64,000 nucleotides of DNA from Arthrobacter sp. B1805 (GCF_002929745.1 NZ_PJIQ01000016.1:23432-87431); one strand, 5' to 3'. Counted from the stretch's first letter, positions 49,855-59,420 are shown. Notes: a model not told the origin generated them from the letters alone. Made by a program: numbers and translations.

Positions 49855-50688
49855 ATGGAGCGCCGCACGTTCATCAGTACATTCGTCGCGAGCACTTTGG
49901 GCCTCGGTCTTGCCGCCTGCACCCGACCTCCCCGCACCTCCGCTGAGGTTCCACGAGTGGCACCACCGACGGGCGCGCCGGTTACGACCTCCCCGGCTCC
50001 CGTGCCGTCTCCTGCGGCATCAACGCCTGTGCCGGCCCGATCGCCCGTTCCCCCTTCTGTGACGAGAGTGCCGCTACCACCCGGTGCGATCACAGCATTA
50101 CCCAGCTCCGAGCAGGTTCTGGCGTGGACGGTCGACGACGGCTCCGACAGCGAGGTGGTGCGCCTCTACATCGAGTTCGCCCGCAGGAGCGGCACCAGGC
50201 TGACATTCTTTCTCAACGGGTCCTACCCGGGGTGGTCGGAGCACGCCGAGGACCTCAGACCACTGGTGGCTTCCGGTCAGGTTCAGCTGGGGAACCACAC
50301 CTGGTCGCACGCCGCCCTTACGGGCCTGAGCGACGCGGACATAGTGGCCGAGCTGCAACGCAACCATGAATTCATCTCCTCCACGTTCGGCGTCGATCCC
50401 CGCCCGTACTACCGGCCCCCGTACGGGTACAGGGACCAACGAACCGATGCCGCCGCGGCCTCGATCGGCTACACCTCTCCCGTCATGTGGTACGGGTCCC
50501 TGGCCGACTCGAGCCTCCGCAGCGACCAGGAGATCATCGATCACGCCCATCAATGGTTCCGTCCCGCGCACATCGTGATCGGTCACCTCAACTACGTGCC
50601 GGTGACGCGCGTCTTTTCGGAACTGCAGCAGATCATCGCAGATCGAGGGCTGACAACCGTCACGCTGAACGACATCTTCGACACCTGA
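49855..50688 (+). CDS. Lipoprotein polysaccharide deacetylase
   Basis: 277 aa. A twin-arginine-like start (MERRTFISTFVAS) leads to a lipobox LAAC with Cys22, so it is probably an exported lipoprotein. A Pro/Ser/Thr-rich linker (about 24-90) follows, then a NodB-type deacetylase domain with VDDGSDS, the metal-binding HTWSH and RPPYGYR, and a late IVIGHLN histidine. Such enzymes remove acetyl groups from chitin, peptidoglycan or xylan. ATG at 49855 chosen for the signal peptide. Confidence 0.88.
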   Translation: MERRTFISTFVASTLGLGLAACTRPPRTSAEVPRVAPPTGAPVTTSPAPVPSPAASTPVPARSPVPPSVTRVPLPPGAITALPSSEQVLAWTVDDGSDSEVVRLYIEFARRSGTRLTFFLNGSYPGWSEHAEDLRPLVASGQVQLGNHTWSHAALTGLSDADIVAELQRNHEFISSTFGVDPRPYYRPPYGYRDQRTDAAAASIGYTSPVMWYGSLADSSLRSDQEIIDHAHQWFRPAHIVIGHLNYVPVTRVFSELQQIIADRGLTTVTLNDIFDT

Positions 50689-51048
50689 GCCGACGGCAGC
50701 ACCGGTTCCTGCAGCATTCCCGCGTTCCCGAGGCGCCCACAGGGCAAATCTTGAGGGTGAACACGGGTGGTATTGAAAGTGCAGTACACATACTGGATGC
50801 ACGCCTGAAAGATGTGCCGTGGTTCGTCCACGGGGCTCAGCCGGCCACACCGACGAGCCTCGTGCACGAACGTGGGATCTCCTTCATGGTTCAAGCAGCC
50901 GGGCCGTGAGGGGGAACTGACCGCGAGGCTCGAATCAGGGAAGAATCAACTCATCGGACCGGTCAAGAAGCTGGCCGGTTGTCCTGTCGCGTCGAAAGAT
51001 CCTCCAGCGACCAGCGCCTCTTCCACGTCTCCGGGAACCGCGGCAACC
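50689..51048. other. Intergenic stretch before the PAS remnant
   Basis: 360 bp with no gene I can support. One plus-strand frame runs on into the PAS remnant without a stop but shows no recognisable protein. A few short inverted repeats are visible but nothing that looks like a promoter or terminator. Confidence 0.3.
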
Positions 51049-51443
51049 ATGCCGGCAGTCGAAGCCCTTACCGCGGTGACCATCGAGCACTTTGTGAACT
51101 GCCCTACCGGTATCGTCGAGCACTACTTCGAGTCCCCGGCCCTGCACTGGTCCGATAAGCTGTATCGCATCCACGGTTACGAGCGCGGCGAGATCTACCC
51201 ACCCTGGACCTTGGTCTCTCCCACTTCGAACCGACCGATCAGGACGCCGCCAGGTCACTCTGGGAGAACCTGTTGAGCCAGGGCGGACCGTTGTCGGCCT
51301 ACCTGTCCCTGCGCGACGTGCATGGCAAGGTCCGCAAGGTGCTGGTTTCCCAGGACATCGTCGACCGCAGTCATCAGCTCAACGAGGAATCACAGCCGCA
51401 CCTTCGCGCCCAGGCCCTGCGGGACCTTTTCCCGATGACCTGA
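51049..51443 (+). pseudogene. PAS-domain protein, frameshifted
   Basis: The first frame reads HWSDKLYRIHGYERGEI, the signature of PAS domains in PAS-ANTAR type regulators, then stops making sense near 51200. Shifting by one base restores the usual continuation, PTLDLGLSHFEPTD, followed by LWENLLSQGGPLSAYLSLRD and VLVSQDI to a TGA at 51443. A one-base loss near 51199 explains both frames. No ANTAR domain follows, so the gene is also short. It could be a real pseudogene or a sequencing error. Confidence 0.6.
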
Positions 51444-51712
51444 GAAGTCCCACCCGATCCTTCGGCCGGTCAGACCGGCGCTGGCCCGAATACCTTGAAC
51501 GAAGGCGGACCCGGTGGAGGTTCCGCCCGCATGATCGATGCGGACGCTCATGGGGATGGCGGTTCTGGTGGGGTTCCTTCCCGTGGTGGGGCCCTCCGCT
51601 GGAAGGCGTTGCTGATCCACTTCTGGGCGTCGATGACGGACCTGACGTGCTGGGTGGGGTAAGGAGGATGGTGCTGCTTGTAGTGGTGTAGAACCCAGCC
51701 AAGACTGGGCAC
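51444..51712. other. Unassigned region between the PAS remnant and the acyltransferase
   Basis: 269 bp. On the minus strand a short frame (WVLHHYKQHHPPYPTQHVR, about 51700-51640) looks protein-like but has no start and is not recognised. It may be a remnant of a gene lost together with the PAS gene. Confidence 0.3.
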
Positions 51713-52735
51713 TCAAGCCTTCGACCGGCGGAGAACCGACGCCCGCCCCTTGTGGGTCAGCATCGCTGTCGGCAGCTCGAACAGCAGGTTGATCGAGGCA
51801 TGCTCCTTCGTGGAGTACAGCCAGGCGAGCCCGAGCGGCGTCCCGGCGCCGACCAGAATCAACAGCGGCAGTGCGAACCAGTCATGGGCGAGCCCGGCTG
51901 CATCGACGAGCGCCAGCGTGATCATGATCGGCCCGAGGTGCGCGACATAGAAGACGATGGAGTGGCGCCCGATGAATTCGAGGGCGACCGTAACTCGATT
52001 GAAGCCGAGCCGGGGAAAGGACCAGCACGCAATGGCCAATCCCCCGATCACGCCCCAGGCGTACTCCGCCCTGTAGAGCACGTCCTGGCCGACGACGCTG
52101 AGGACACCGACGGCGACGGCCGAGGCCGCTGCGCCGAGCAGCACCCACGGCCTGTCGAGCATTCGCTCGAGTTGCCTGAAGTGCTGCGCACACCAGGCCC
52201 CGAAGAAGAAGAACGCCGCGAGGAACGTCATGGCCCCGCTCCGACTTCCGTCCGGCAGCAGGAAAGACGCCGAGAGCCCGGCGGCGGATACCGCAAGGGG
52301 CGGAATGCGCCGCAGCGGAAAGGCGATGCCATAGAAGACGAGGATGAACCAGAGGTACCAGAGGTAGGTTGGCGACTGGTAGAAGATCCCGGCCACCGCG
52401 GCCGGCGAGAGGTCACCGCTCGCGGCCAGGATGATCAGCGACCACAGGACGTACGGCCACGCCACCCGCGAGGCCTTGCCCGCGATGTACTCGGGTGCCG
52501 CCTTGACCAGGGAGCGTGGAAGCAGGATTCCGGAGAGAAACATCAGGACGGGCATGCGGAAGGGCTCGAGGAAGAGATTGAACTGATCCATCCCCGGTGT
52601 CGGTCCGACCGCGAGGCGCAGGGCCTCCCCGGCGTGCAACACCACGACAAGCAGAATGGCGGCGCCGCGCAGGCTGTCCAGCCACCCGGTCCGGGTGCTC
52701 GTGGTAGCGCTGATCGCAGCCTCCCTCGTAGACAT
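51713..52735 (-). CDS. Membrane acyltransferase (acyltransferase-3 family)
   Basis: 340-aa integral membrane protein with about ten helices. The start WLDSLRGAAILLVVVLHAGE carries the family R/H pattern (LRG...LH) used to move acyl groups onto extracytoplasmic sugars or peptidoglycan. The ATG at 52735 is the family start; an upstream in-frame run is ignored. It is on its own. Target unknown, but the nearby deacetylase and lyase fit polysaccharide modification. Confidence 0.85.
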   Translation of the reverse strand: MSTREAAISATTSTRTGWLDSLRGAAILLVVVLHAGEALRLAVGPTPGMDQFNLFLEPFRMPVLMFLSGILLPRSLVKAAPEYIAGKASRVAWPYVLWSLIILAASGDLSPAAVAGIFYQSPTYLWYLWFILVFYGIAFPLRRIPPLAVSAAGLSASFLLPDGSRSGAMTFLAAFFFFGAWCAQHFRQLERMLDRPWVLLGAAASAVAVGVLSVVGQDVLYRAEYAWGVIGGLAIACWSFPRLGFNRVTVALEFIGRHSIVFYVAHLGPIMITLALVDAAGLAHDWFALPLLILVGAGTPLGLAWLYSTKEHASINLLFELPTAMLTHKGRASVLRRSKA

Positions 52736-53061
52736 CGCCTGTGCCGGCCTGTTCTCTGGGACTTCGTCGGCGGTACCTCCGCGGATTGCCGACAGTCTCC
52801 TTCCTGACCATGTGGCCGTGGAACAGGAGTTTCCTCGCGCCTTCGGCGCAGAGCAGCAGTACACTCTCGCAGCGCTGCTTACAGCCCTCGGCCACTGGAA
52901 CTGTTCAGCCGTGAGTACCCGTCCCGCTCGAAATCCTCCTGCGGGCGGTAGTCACCGGGGTCCGTGCGGTCCGATTGGTGAATGATCCGACGTGCGCAGG
53001 CGGACGACATCACATGGCTGTCAGACATCGAGCGAGCCTCTGATGCTGCGTTGAAGCATGG
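52736..53061. other. Gap between acyltransferase and GNAT gene
   Basis: 326 bp. On the minus strand at 52879-53010 an ATG-to-TAA frame of 43 codons has gene-like composition (DPGDYRPQEDFERDGYSR), but no ribosome binding site and no family. I do not call it as a gene. Confidence 0.3.
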
Positions 53062-53532
53062 TCAAACGGTCAGCAGCGCGCGAGTCATGTAGGAGCTGTG
53101 CGGATCTTCCTTGTAGGAGCCAAAGGGTGGGCACGGATCGAAGCCGTACCTGGCATAGAGTGCTCGGGCGGGCGCAAAGAACTCCATGCTTCCGGTCTCC
53201 AGGGAAATACGAGTGACATCACGTGCTTGGGCATCCGCGAGCACGTGATTGAGCAACTCGGAGGCGATTCCGCGCCCCCGCAACTCGGGCTCCGTCCGCA
53301 TGCTCTTGAGCTCCTCATGCCCTGGCTCCAGCACCGCCAGTGCACACGTGCCCGCTATCCGCCGTTCGTGCCAGGCGACCCACAGCTTCACGCCGGGCTG
53401 CCGCAGTGCACCCATGTCCAGCGCGTGCTGGCTCTCTTTCGGCGACTGCGGTGCCATGTCCGCCAGATGAGCACGCAGGAAGAGCTCGAGGGCCGGATCC
53501 TCGAAGTCGGCAGGTTGGATAGAGCACCTCAT
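53062..53532 (-). CDS. GNAT family N-acetyltransferase
   Basis: 156 aa. The acetyl-CoA-binding motif ELRGRGIASELLNHVL (motif A) and the following strand-turn-helix (ARALYARYGFDPCPP) identify the fold. I took the ATG at 53532; a GTG at 53571 would add 13 residues. Substrate unknown; proteins of this type acetylate amino groups of small molecules or proteins. Confidence 0.85.
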   Translation of the reverse strand: MRCSIQPADFEDPALELFLRAHLADMAPQSPKESQHALDMGALRQPGVKLWVAWHERRIAGTCALAVLEPGHEELKSMRTEPELRGRGIASELLNHVLADAQARDVTRISLETGSMEFFAPARALYARYGFDPCPPFGSYKEDPHSSYMTRALLTV

Positions 53533-53775
53533 GGGCGTGAGAATAGCAGCCCCGCTGTGCACCTCGTGCACTTCGCTCCTCGGTTCCCGCCCTCCTCGGG
53601 CGAGGCCTCCGGGGGTCTTGGCCCTGCCTGCCGTGCCGGCGATTCTCAGTCGTACCCGATGACCGGGAGCTGAGGGGTGGAGACGAGGATTGCTGCCACG
53701 AATCCGAGGAGGTGCCGCTCCGGCACAGGCACCTCCCGCAAGGGCGCTGCTCCGTTTCCCGTCATACGCCGCTTC

Positions 53776-54624
53776 TCACTCGGTTCTCGCCGTCCGGTGC
53801 TCGGCGGCGAATCTGCTCGGCGTGGTGCCCGTGACACGGGAGAAGTCGCGGGAGAAGTGCGCCTGGTCGGCATAGCCCAGCATCGCGGCTGTCCCGGCCA
53901 AAGTTGTCCCCGTGGTGCGCAGTCGTTCCGCGGCTTCTTGGAGGCGACGCCGCTGGATGAGCCACTTCGGGGTCAACCCGAGTCGGCGTCGGATCAGGCG
54001 CTGCAGGGCACGCTCTGACATCTCGGTCTCGGCGCACAACTGTGCGACCGTCAGCAGGTCGGGGCGTTCCTCAACGAGAGCTACCACGCGGTCGACCAGC
54101 TCTCCCTCCACGTCGACGGGCAGCAGCGGTGACAGGGCATCACCAAATGCTTCCATTACTGTTCGGTGGTTGCCCGGCAGGCGAGGACCATCATGCATCG
54201 CTGCCCGGACACGATCGGTCAAGTCCGTCCCTGACTTACCGAGGACGTCGGACACGTTGACATGCTGGTCGGTGAAGCGAGCCATGGAGCCCTGACTGAT
54301 CAGTGAGCCGGCGGCCGGCGTGCACATGACCCCGGCAGCCCACCCGTTCCCGGCCAGCACGGTCTGCGACAGACCGGTCGTGACGCCGTAGAAGCGGGCG
54401 TAGTCCGGAGCGATGACCAGCAATGCCACGGGGTATTGCAGGACCCGCTGCACGGACTGCTCACCGGCAGGAACAGACCACACAGGGATCCAGAACCGGC
54501 GCACGAGGCCCGCCAGGTCGAGTGGCGCCGCATACCGGTACATCACGTGTGAGGCGTCGCCGGGCACCTTGAGGTGAGCTCGCTCGACGTCGTTCAGAGC
54601 ACGCGGTGCTGCGTCGGGTTTCAT
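53776..54624 (-). CDS. AraC family transcriptional regulator
   Basis: 282 aa. A C-terminal double helix-turn-helix (about 195-280, TVAQLCAETEMSERALQRLIRR ... GYADQAHFSRDFSRVTGTTPS, quoted here by position) and an N-terminal sensing domain. It is divergent from the DinB-like gene, with 37 bp between the starts, and probably controls it. Effector unknown. Confidence 0.88.
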   Translation of the reverse strand: MKPDAAPRALNDVERAHLKVPGDASHVMYRYAAPLDLAGLVRRFWIPVWSVPAGEQSVQRVLQYPVALLVIAPDYARFYGVTTGLSQTVLAGNGWAAGVMCTPAAGSLISQGSMARFTDQHVNVSDVLGKSGTDLTDRVRAAMHDGPRLPGNHRTVMEAFGDALSPLLPVDVEGELVDRVVALVEERPDLLTVAQLCAETEMSERALQRLIRRRLGLTPKWLIQRRRLQEAAERLRTTGTTLAGTAAMLGYADQAHFSRDFSRVTGTTPSRFAAEHRTARTE

Positions 54625-54661
54625 CAAGACTCAGGATGCCGCATCTGGCACCCTCGAGCAC

Positions 54662-55234
54662 ATGAATTCGACAACGATCGCCTATCAGACCGCCCTTCGC
54701 CCTCTCTCCGACCTGCTCGACGCGGTGCCAGCTGAGGCGTGGATCAACCCTTCACCCTGCACCGGCTGGACCGCGCGGGACGTCGTCGCGCACATGATCG
54801 ACACCCAGCGGAGCCTGCTCACCGACCACGGCAACGACCCAGGGCCCGCCCCCGACCTGACCGATCCTGCCGACGGGTTCCGTGAGCACGCCGGACGAGT
54901 GATCAGCTTGATGAGCAGCGACGAGGTGGTCGATGCCACCTACGACGGGTTCTTCGGACCCACCACCGTGGGAGCGACCCTGGAACAGTTCTATGTGTGG
55001 GACATGCTCGTTCACCGCTGGGACATCGCGCGAGCCATCGGCGGGAACGCGACCCTGTCCCCCGAGGAGTTGGACCGCATCGAAGCCGGCGCTGACAGCT
55101 TCGGGGGCGCCCTGCACATGGAGGGCATCTGCGGACCAGCCCTACCCGTCCCCGCCGTTGCCGACCGGCAAACCCAGCTCCTCGCTCGGCTCGGCCGAGA
55201 TGCCCTATCAGCAGGTATCAGCGACATGGCGTGA
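54662..55234 (+). CDS. TIGR03086 family protein (DinB/mycothiol-dependent fold)
   Basis: 190 aa four-helix bundle. The metal-binding histidines lie in ARDVVAHMIDTQRSL (H44) and MLVHRWD (about H118). Members are thought to be mycothiol-dependent enzymes or metal-binding stress proteins, common in actinobacteria that make mycothiol. Divergent from an AraC regulator. Reaction not established. Confidence 0.85.
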   Translation: MNSTTIAYQTALRPLSDLLDAVPAEAWINPSPCTGWTARDVVAHMIDTQRSLLTDHGNDPGPAPDLTDPADGFREHAGRVISLMSSDEVVDATYDGFFGPTTVGATLEQFYVWDMLVHRWDIARAIGGNATLSPEELDRIEAGADSFGGALHMEGICGPALPVPAVADRQTQLLARLGRDALSAGISDMA

Positions 55235-55344
55235 AAGACCGAAGCTCTGTGGGAGGCGCAGTGGCTGGCAGCTCCCAACTGCCTGATCCCGGGATGACGG
55301 GAGGGCTCCTGTCGTGCGAACCTGTCCCGCTCCTGCTGGCAGCA

Positions 55345-55379
55345 GAACGGGCGGTGGAACCTGAGCCCACCGCCCGTTC
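55345..55379. terminator. Hairpin between DinB-like gene and the lyase
   Basis: GAACGGGCGGTGG pairs perfectly (13 bp) with CCACCGCCCGTTC across a nine-base loop, between two convergent genes. It serves the lyase gene (stop 55394) and the DinB-like gene (stop 55234). Confidence 0.75.
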
Positions 55380-55393
55380 CTGCGGACACCTCA

Positions 55394-57646
55394 CTACTGC
55401 CTGTCGTGCTCCTGGGGCTTGCCGTTGCCTGGTCGCACCGTGATGTCGGCCGTAGCGGTGGTTTCGATGCCCGCGTGGTTGATCGCGGTGGCGCTGAGCA
55501 CGAAGTCACCCTTGAGGCCTTCGATCGGGAGTTCGTAGCGGCCGTCGACGCCGGGAATCTCCTGTCCGTCGAAGCTGACGGTGAGCGAGCGAATACCCGA
55601 GTCGGCGTCTTCTGCCTGGACGTCGACCGTGAGGCCGCGCTTGGCACCTACTTTCGTGTCCCTGAGCCCGTTCACGACCGGTGCTGTCTCGTCCGGTGCC
55701 GGGGCATTGACGTAGGCAATGCTCGGAGCGGGAGGTGTCTTCATCCCCTCGCCGAGGAAGAAGCTCGTGTGAGGGGGCTGGTTGTAGGCGGTGTTCTGCC
55801 AGGCGACGCCGAGGCGATACACGGGATCATGCATCAGGGTGCGGATGCGGTGCTCGGTGACATCGGTGGTGGTGACGATCTTCAGCGACGAGTGGTCAGC
55901 GCTGCGGTAGAGGAGTTCCTCGCGCCAGTCACCGAATAGGTCAGCCTGCAGTGCAGGGTTCCCCTTCGTGCCGTTACCGGTGAGGGTGCCGTCGAGTGTG
56001 AGCAAGCGCTCTTCCGTCTTCGACTTCCAGTTCCACTTCGAGATGGTCGGCGTCGCGCCGGTGGCGAGCTCGGCCGGGTCGGTGTAGTCGTGGTCGGTGA
56101 TCTCACGCAGCAGATCCCCGTCCCACCAGGTGAGGAAGTTCGCCGCAGGGATGCTCGTACCGAGGTCGGTGCCATCTGCTGCGCGGAGAGATCCGACCTT
56201 CGAGTAGAACTTGTACGTGCCTCCGATCGCCCAAGCCTCATTGCCTTCATGGGTCGGGTCGATGTCGCCCGCCGCGCCTCGACCGGTGTCACGGGCACCG
56301 GGAATCGACCAGAGGATGTCACCCGTCGCCGCGTCGCGCATCGTCGCCGCACGCTGTCCGCTGCTCGGCATGCTCTCGTGCACCGAGTAGACCTCGAGCC
56401 CGTCACGGGAGGGAATGTGGTCGGTGACATGCATCGCGTCGCCGTGGCCGAGGCCGGTCGTGTAGAGCGGGGTGCCGTCACTATCGATCGTCATCGACCC
56501 GAAGACGATCTCGTCGGCGCCGTCCGCGTCGATGTCCGCGATCGAGAGGTTGTGGTTGCCCTGCCCGGCGAACTGGCTGCCGGCCGTGGTCGAGTCGAAC
56601 AGCCAGTGTTCTTCGATCTTGCCGTCGACGAAGTCGAACGCCGCGATGTAGGTCTTCGTGTAGTACCCGCGGCTGAAGATCATGCTGGGGTTCTCGCCGT
56701 CGAGGTAAGCAGTGCCGGCAAGGAAACGATCCATCCGGTTACCGCTGGTATCACCCCATGATGCGAGCTCTCCGCGCTCCGGTACGTAGTCGATGCTGTC
56801 CAGTGCCGCACCCGTGGTGCCCTCGAAAACGGTCAGGTACTCGGGTCCGGTCAGGATCCGGCCGCTCGTGGTGCGGTGATCCGCCGCCGCGTCGCCGATG
56901 ACCGTTCCGGCACCATCGATCGTGGCGTCCGCGGTCTTCATCGCAACTTCGGCTTTGCCGTCACCGTCGTAGTCGAACACTTGGAACTGCGTGTAGTGCG
57001 CTCCCGCGCGGATGTTGCGGCCGAGGTCAATCTGCCACAGCCGGGTACCGTCGAGTTCGTAGGCGTCCAGGTAGACGTTCCCGGTATAGCCGGAACGCGA
57101 GTTGTCCTTCGCGTTCGTCGGATTCCACTTGAGGACGATCTCGTACTCACCATCACCGTCGAGGTCACCGACCGACGCATCGTTGGCCTCGTACTCGTAG
57201 GCCTCGCCCGCCGGAGTCGTTCCACCTGCTGGTCTCTGAAGCGGGATGTCCAGGGACTGATCCCCCCACGGCGTGAACTCGTCGGTCACCGAGACTTCGC
57301 GTTCGTCGATGAGCGCGGTGACGCGGTATACCGAAGCGCCGGTCCCCTCCGCGTCGAGCAGATTCGTACTGCCGGTGATCGGGTTTCCAGTGATGCGAAC
57401 ACCGTCGCGGTAGACGTGGAAGCCGATCGAATCTGCGTCGAGGCCCAGCATGCGCCAACCGACATAGATACCCCCGTCGGTCATCACCGCGACCGGAGCC
57501 CGGTCTAGGTATTCCACCTGCCGGATCGGCGCGCTGTCGGGTGCCGCGGATGCCGGCATACTCGCGAGCGTTGCCGCAGCGACGGCTGCCGCTGCCGCCA
57601 CTCCCAGTGCTCGTCGTGACCCTCGTGACTGGACGAACGAAACCAT
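55394..57646 (-). CDS. Secreted rhamnogalacturonan lyase (PL11)
   Basis: 750 aa. A signal peptide (hydrophobic core AAAAAVAAATLASMPASA, cut near 34) is followed by a PL11 beta-propeller lyase with repeated calcium-binding stretches (DLDGDGEYEI, DYDGDGKAEV, DIDADGADEI) and a C-terminal Ig-like domain (from about 655). It cleaves the rhamnogalacturonan-I backbone of plant pectin. The second ATG (57646) has a GGAG eight bases upstream and is chosen. It stands alone with a LacI-type operator upstream. Confidence 0.92.
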   Translation of the reverse strand: MVSFVQSRGSRRALGVAAAAAVAAATLASMPASAAPDSAPIRQVEYLDRAPVAVMTDGGIYVGWRMLGLDADSIGFHVYRDGVRITGNPITGSTNLLDAEGTGASVYRVTALIDEREVSVTDEFTPWGDQSLDIPLQRPAGGTTPAGEAYEYEANDASVGDLDGDGEYEIVLKWNPTNAKDNSRSGYTGNVYLDAYELDGTRLWQIDLGRNIRAGAHYTQFQVFDYDGDGKAEVAMKTADATIDGAGTVIGDAAADHRTTSGRILTGPEYLTVFEGTTGAALDSIDYVPERGELASWGDTSGNRMDRFLAGTAYLDGENPSMIFSRGYYTKTYIAAFDFVDGKIEEHWLFDSTTAGSQFAGQGNHNLSIADIDADGADEIVFGSMTIDSDGTPLYTTGLGHGDAMHVTDHIPSRDGLEVYSVHESMPSSGQRAATMRDAATGDILWSIPGARDTGRGAAGDIDPTHEGNEAWAIGGTYKFYSKVGSLRAADGTDLGTSIPAANFLTWWDGDLLREITDHDYTDPAELATGATPTISKWNWKSKTEERLLTLDGTLTGNGTKGNPALQADLFGDWREELLYRSADHSSLKIVTTTDVTEHRIRTLMHDPVYRLGVAWQNTAYNQPPHTSFFLGEGMKTPPAPSIAYVNAPAPDETAPVVNGLRDTKVGAKRGLTVDVQAEDADSGIRSLTVSFDGQEIPGVDGRYELPIEGLKGDFVLSATAINHAGIETTATADITVRPGNGKPQEHDRQ

Positions 57647-57697
57647 AACCATCTCCCTTGATGTCCTGGTGCAGAAGCAGAAGTAGCCGTCGAAACG

Positions 57698-57711
57698 GGA
57701 AACCGCTTTCC
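57698..57711. promoter_or_regulatory. LacI-family operator upstream of the lyase gene
   Basis: GGAAACCGCTTTCC is a near-palindrome of the LacI/GalR consensus with a central CG. It lies between the -10 region and the lyase start, a usual roadblock position. The cognate repressor gene is not in the window. Confidence 0.6.
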
Positions 57712-57722
57712 TTGACGATTTC

Positions 57723-57751
57723 ATCGTGCTTTCCGCCCGATCCGTTGTCAA
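57723..57751 (-). promoter_or_regulatory. Putative promoter of the rhamnogalacturonan lyase gene
   Basis: On the minus strand TTGACA (57746-57751) is followed after 17 bases by CACGAT (57723-57728). The -35 is perfect, the -10 is weak. The LacI-type operator lies just downstream, so repression by a sugar-responsive regulator is likely. Confidence 0.45.
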
Positions 57752-58055
57752 GAGCAACAGAAATGATCGGGGAGCGAGGATTGACAAGTATCAGTAGTCA
57801 CGTCACGTCCCCCCAGGATTCGCGCGATCTCGCCGCTGCAATAGCCACCGGCGCTCGGGCGCCTCCCGTCCTGACGCCCCAGCGCCCCGACCGACGGGTG
57901 AGCTGTGAAGCCACTCTGGTCCTGCCGACGAGGAGAGCACTAGCGAGCATAAGCTTTGCTTTATTAAACAGGCGTTCACTGTAAGGCACGCTGCACCTGT
58001 TGCTAGGCTCGCGGCAACAACGGAACGTCGTTCTAACCCAGGGAAAGCAGGAGCC

Positions 58056-59420
58056 ATGACCGTCACTCCCCTCGCACCAGTCCATGACACGCCCCAGGAC
58101 AGCGCCGCCTGGCACGCCCTGAAGGCGGCGGTGCAGGAGCTGCGCCTCCTGCAGGTCAAGGACGGCTCCATTCCCGACCCTGAGCATCACGCGTCCGCCG
58201 CCCAGCAGACAGCCATGATCACGTCGGCGATACGGGAGCTCGCCCCCCTCTTTCCGCACGACGCCGAGTACCTCGACCGCACCGTCACCGCTTTCGGGGC
58301 CTGGCGTGCAGGAGGGTTCGCCGTCCCCGACTTCCTCGAACCCCTGGTGGCCTTCCAGCCGCAGCTCGATCGGATCGACGGCCTGCAGCACCTGGTGGTC
58401 TTCCCCATGTACACGCAGAACGGCAGCACCAACCGGCTCGTCGAAGCCGTGCTCATCGAGGTTCTCTGGCCGGAATTCATAGCGGAGCTGGAGGCCGGCG
58501 ACTACTCCAACGCGCTGTTCGTGCCCATCCGCTTCCTCGACTTCACCGAGGGTTACAACACGAACTCCGCCGTCCTCTTCCCGGAGACGGTCGCCGTCAG
58601 CCGGACGCCGACCTTCACCTGGGGCGCGATCTTCGCCGACCGTGAAGCAGCCCGCTTCCGCCGGGTGGTCACAGCGGCAGCGGAGATCACACGGCTCGAC
58701 CTGCCCGAGGACGCGCTGGAACTTCTCGATGACCAGCAGCTCGCGGAAGAGACCTTCGTGATGTGGGACCTCATCCACGATCGCACCCATATGCGCGGAG
58801 ACCTCCCCTTCGACCCGTTCATGATCAAGCAGCGCATGCCGTTCTTCCTGTACTCGCTGGAGGAACTGCGCTGCGACCTCACGGCCTTCCGCGAGTCCGT
58901 GCGGATCGAGAACGACGACGACGCGTCCCCCGAGGCCCGCAGGCACGCGAAGCTCGTGCAGTACGCCGTCATCTTCGACCGCATCTTCCGCTTCAGCATC
59001 ACCGGGAACCGCGTGCGGAACTACGACGGGCTCGGGGGGCAGCTCCTGTTCGCCTGGATGCACCAGCACCGTGTCCTCCACTGGACCGACACGAAGCTCG
59101 CCATCGACTGGGACGAGGCAGCGGCAGTCGTCGTCGCCCTCGGGGAGCAGATCGAGCAGCTGTACTGGCGGTCGATCGACAGGCCGAAGATCGCCCACTG
59201 GCTCGCGGCCTACGAACTCGTCGCCGCCACCGTCACCCCGCACCCGGCCTCCGTGTGGGCGAAGGGCCCTGACGCCCTCGAGCTGATGGGTCCCCCGCGC
59301 GCCCTCACGGACGCCGTCCTCGACGACGAATTCCCGCTCTCGATGTTCTTCGAAGCCCTGGAGCGCAAGATGAAGCCGGTCATCGAGTCGACGGCCGGCA
59401 TCACGGCGGACGCGGCGTGA
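58056..59420 (+). CDS. DUF6421 family protein
   Basis: 454 aa. The protein fits the DUF6421 family of actinobacteria by length and by blocks such as HLVVFPMYTQNGSTNRLVEA and a metal-like HDRTHMRGD (H241, H245). No signal peptide or membrane helix. It opens a three-gene run: the SDR start overlaps its stop by four bases, and threonine aldolase follows. The HDxxH motif hints at a metal-dependent reaction but no substrate is known. Confidence 0.85.
   Translation: MTVTPLAPVHDTPQDSAAWHALKAAVQELRLLQVKDGSIPDPEHHASAAQQTAMITSAIRELAPLFPHDAEYLDRTVTAFGAWRAGGFAVPDFLEPLVAFQPQLDRIDGLQHLVVFPMYTQNGSTNRLVEAVLIEVLWPEFIAELEAGDYSNALFVPIRFLDFTEGYNTNSAVLFPETVAVSRTPTFTWGAIFADREAARFRRVVTAAAEITRLDLPEDALELLDDQQLAEETFVMWDLIHDRTHMRGDLPFDPFMIKQRMPFFLYSLEELRCDLTAFRESVRIENDDDASPEARRHAKLVQYAVIFDRIFRFSITGNRVRNYDGLGGQLLFAWMHQHRVLHWTDTKLAIDWDEAAAVVVALGEQIEQLYWRSIDRPKIAHWLAAYELVAATVTPHPASVWAKGPDALELMGPPRALTDAVLDDEFPLSMFFEALERKMKPVIESTAGITADAA

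Larger units (their letters stand above)
57653..58055. other. Divergent promoter region of the lyase and DUF6421 genes
   Basis: 403 bp. On the lyase side there is a TTGACA (57746-57751, minus strand) and a LacI-type operator. On the DUF6421 side an AT-rich stretch near 57950-57985 (TTTATTAAAC) holds a possible promoter. I find no further gene. Confidence 0.4.

Noticed and set aside
52879..53010. 43-aa frame on the minus strand (stop TAA)
   Set aside because: Gene-like composition but no ribosome binding site, no family and an isolated position.
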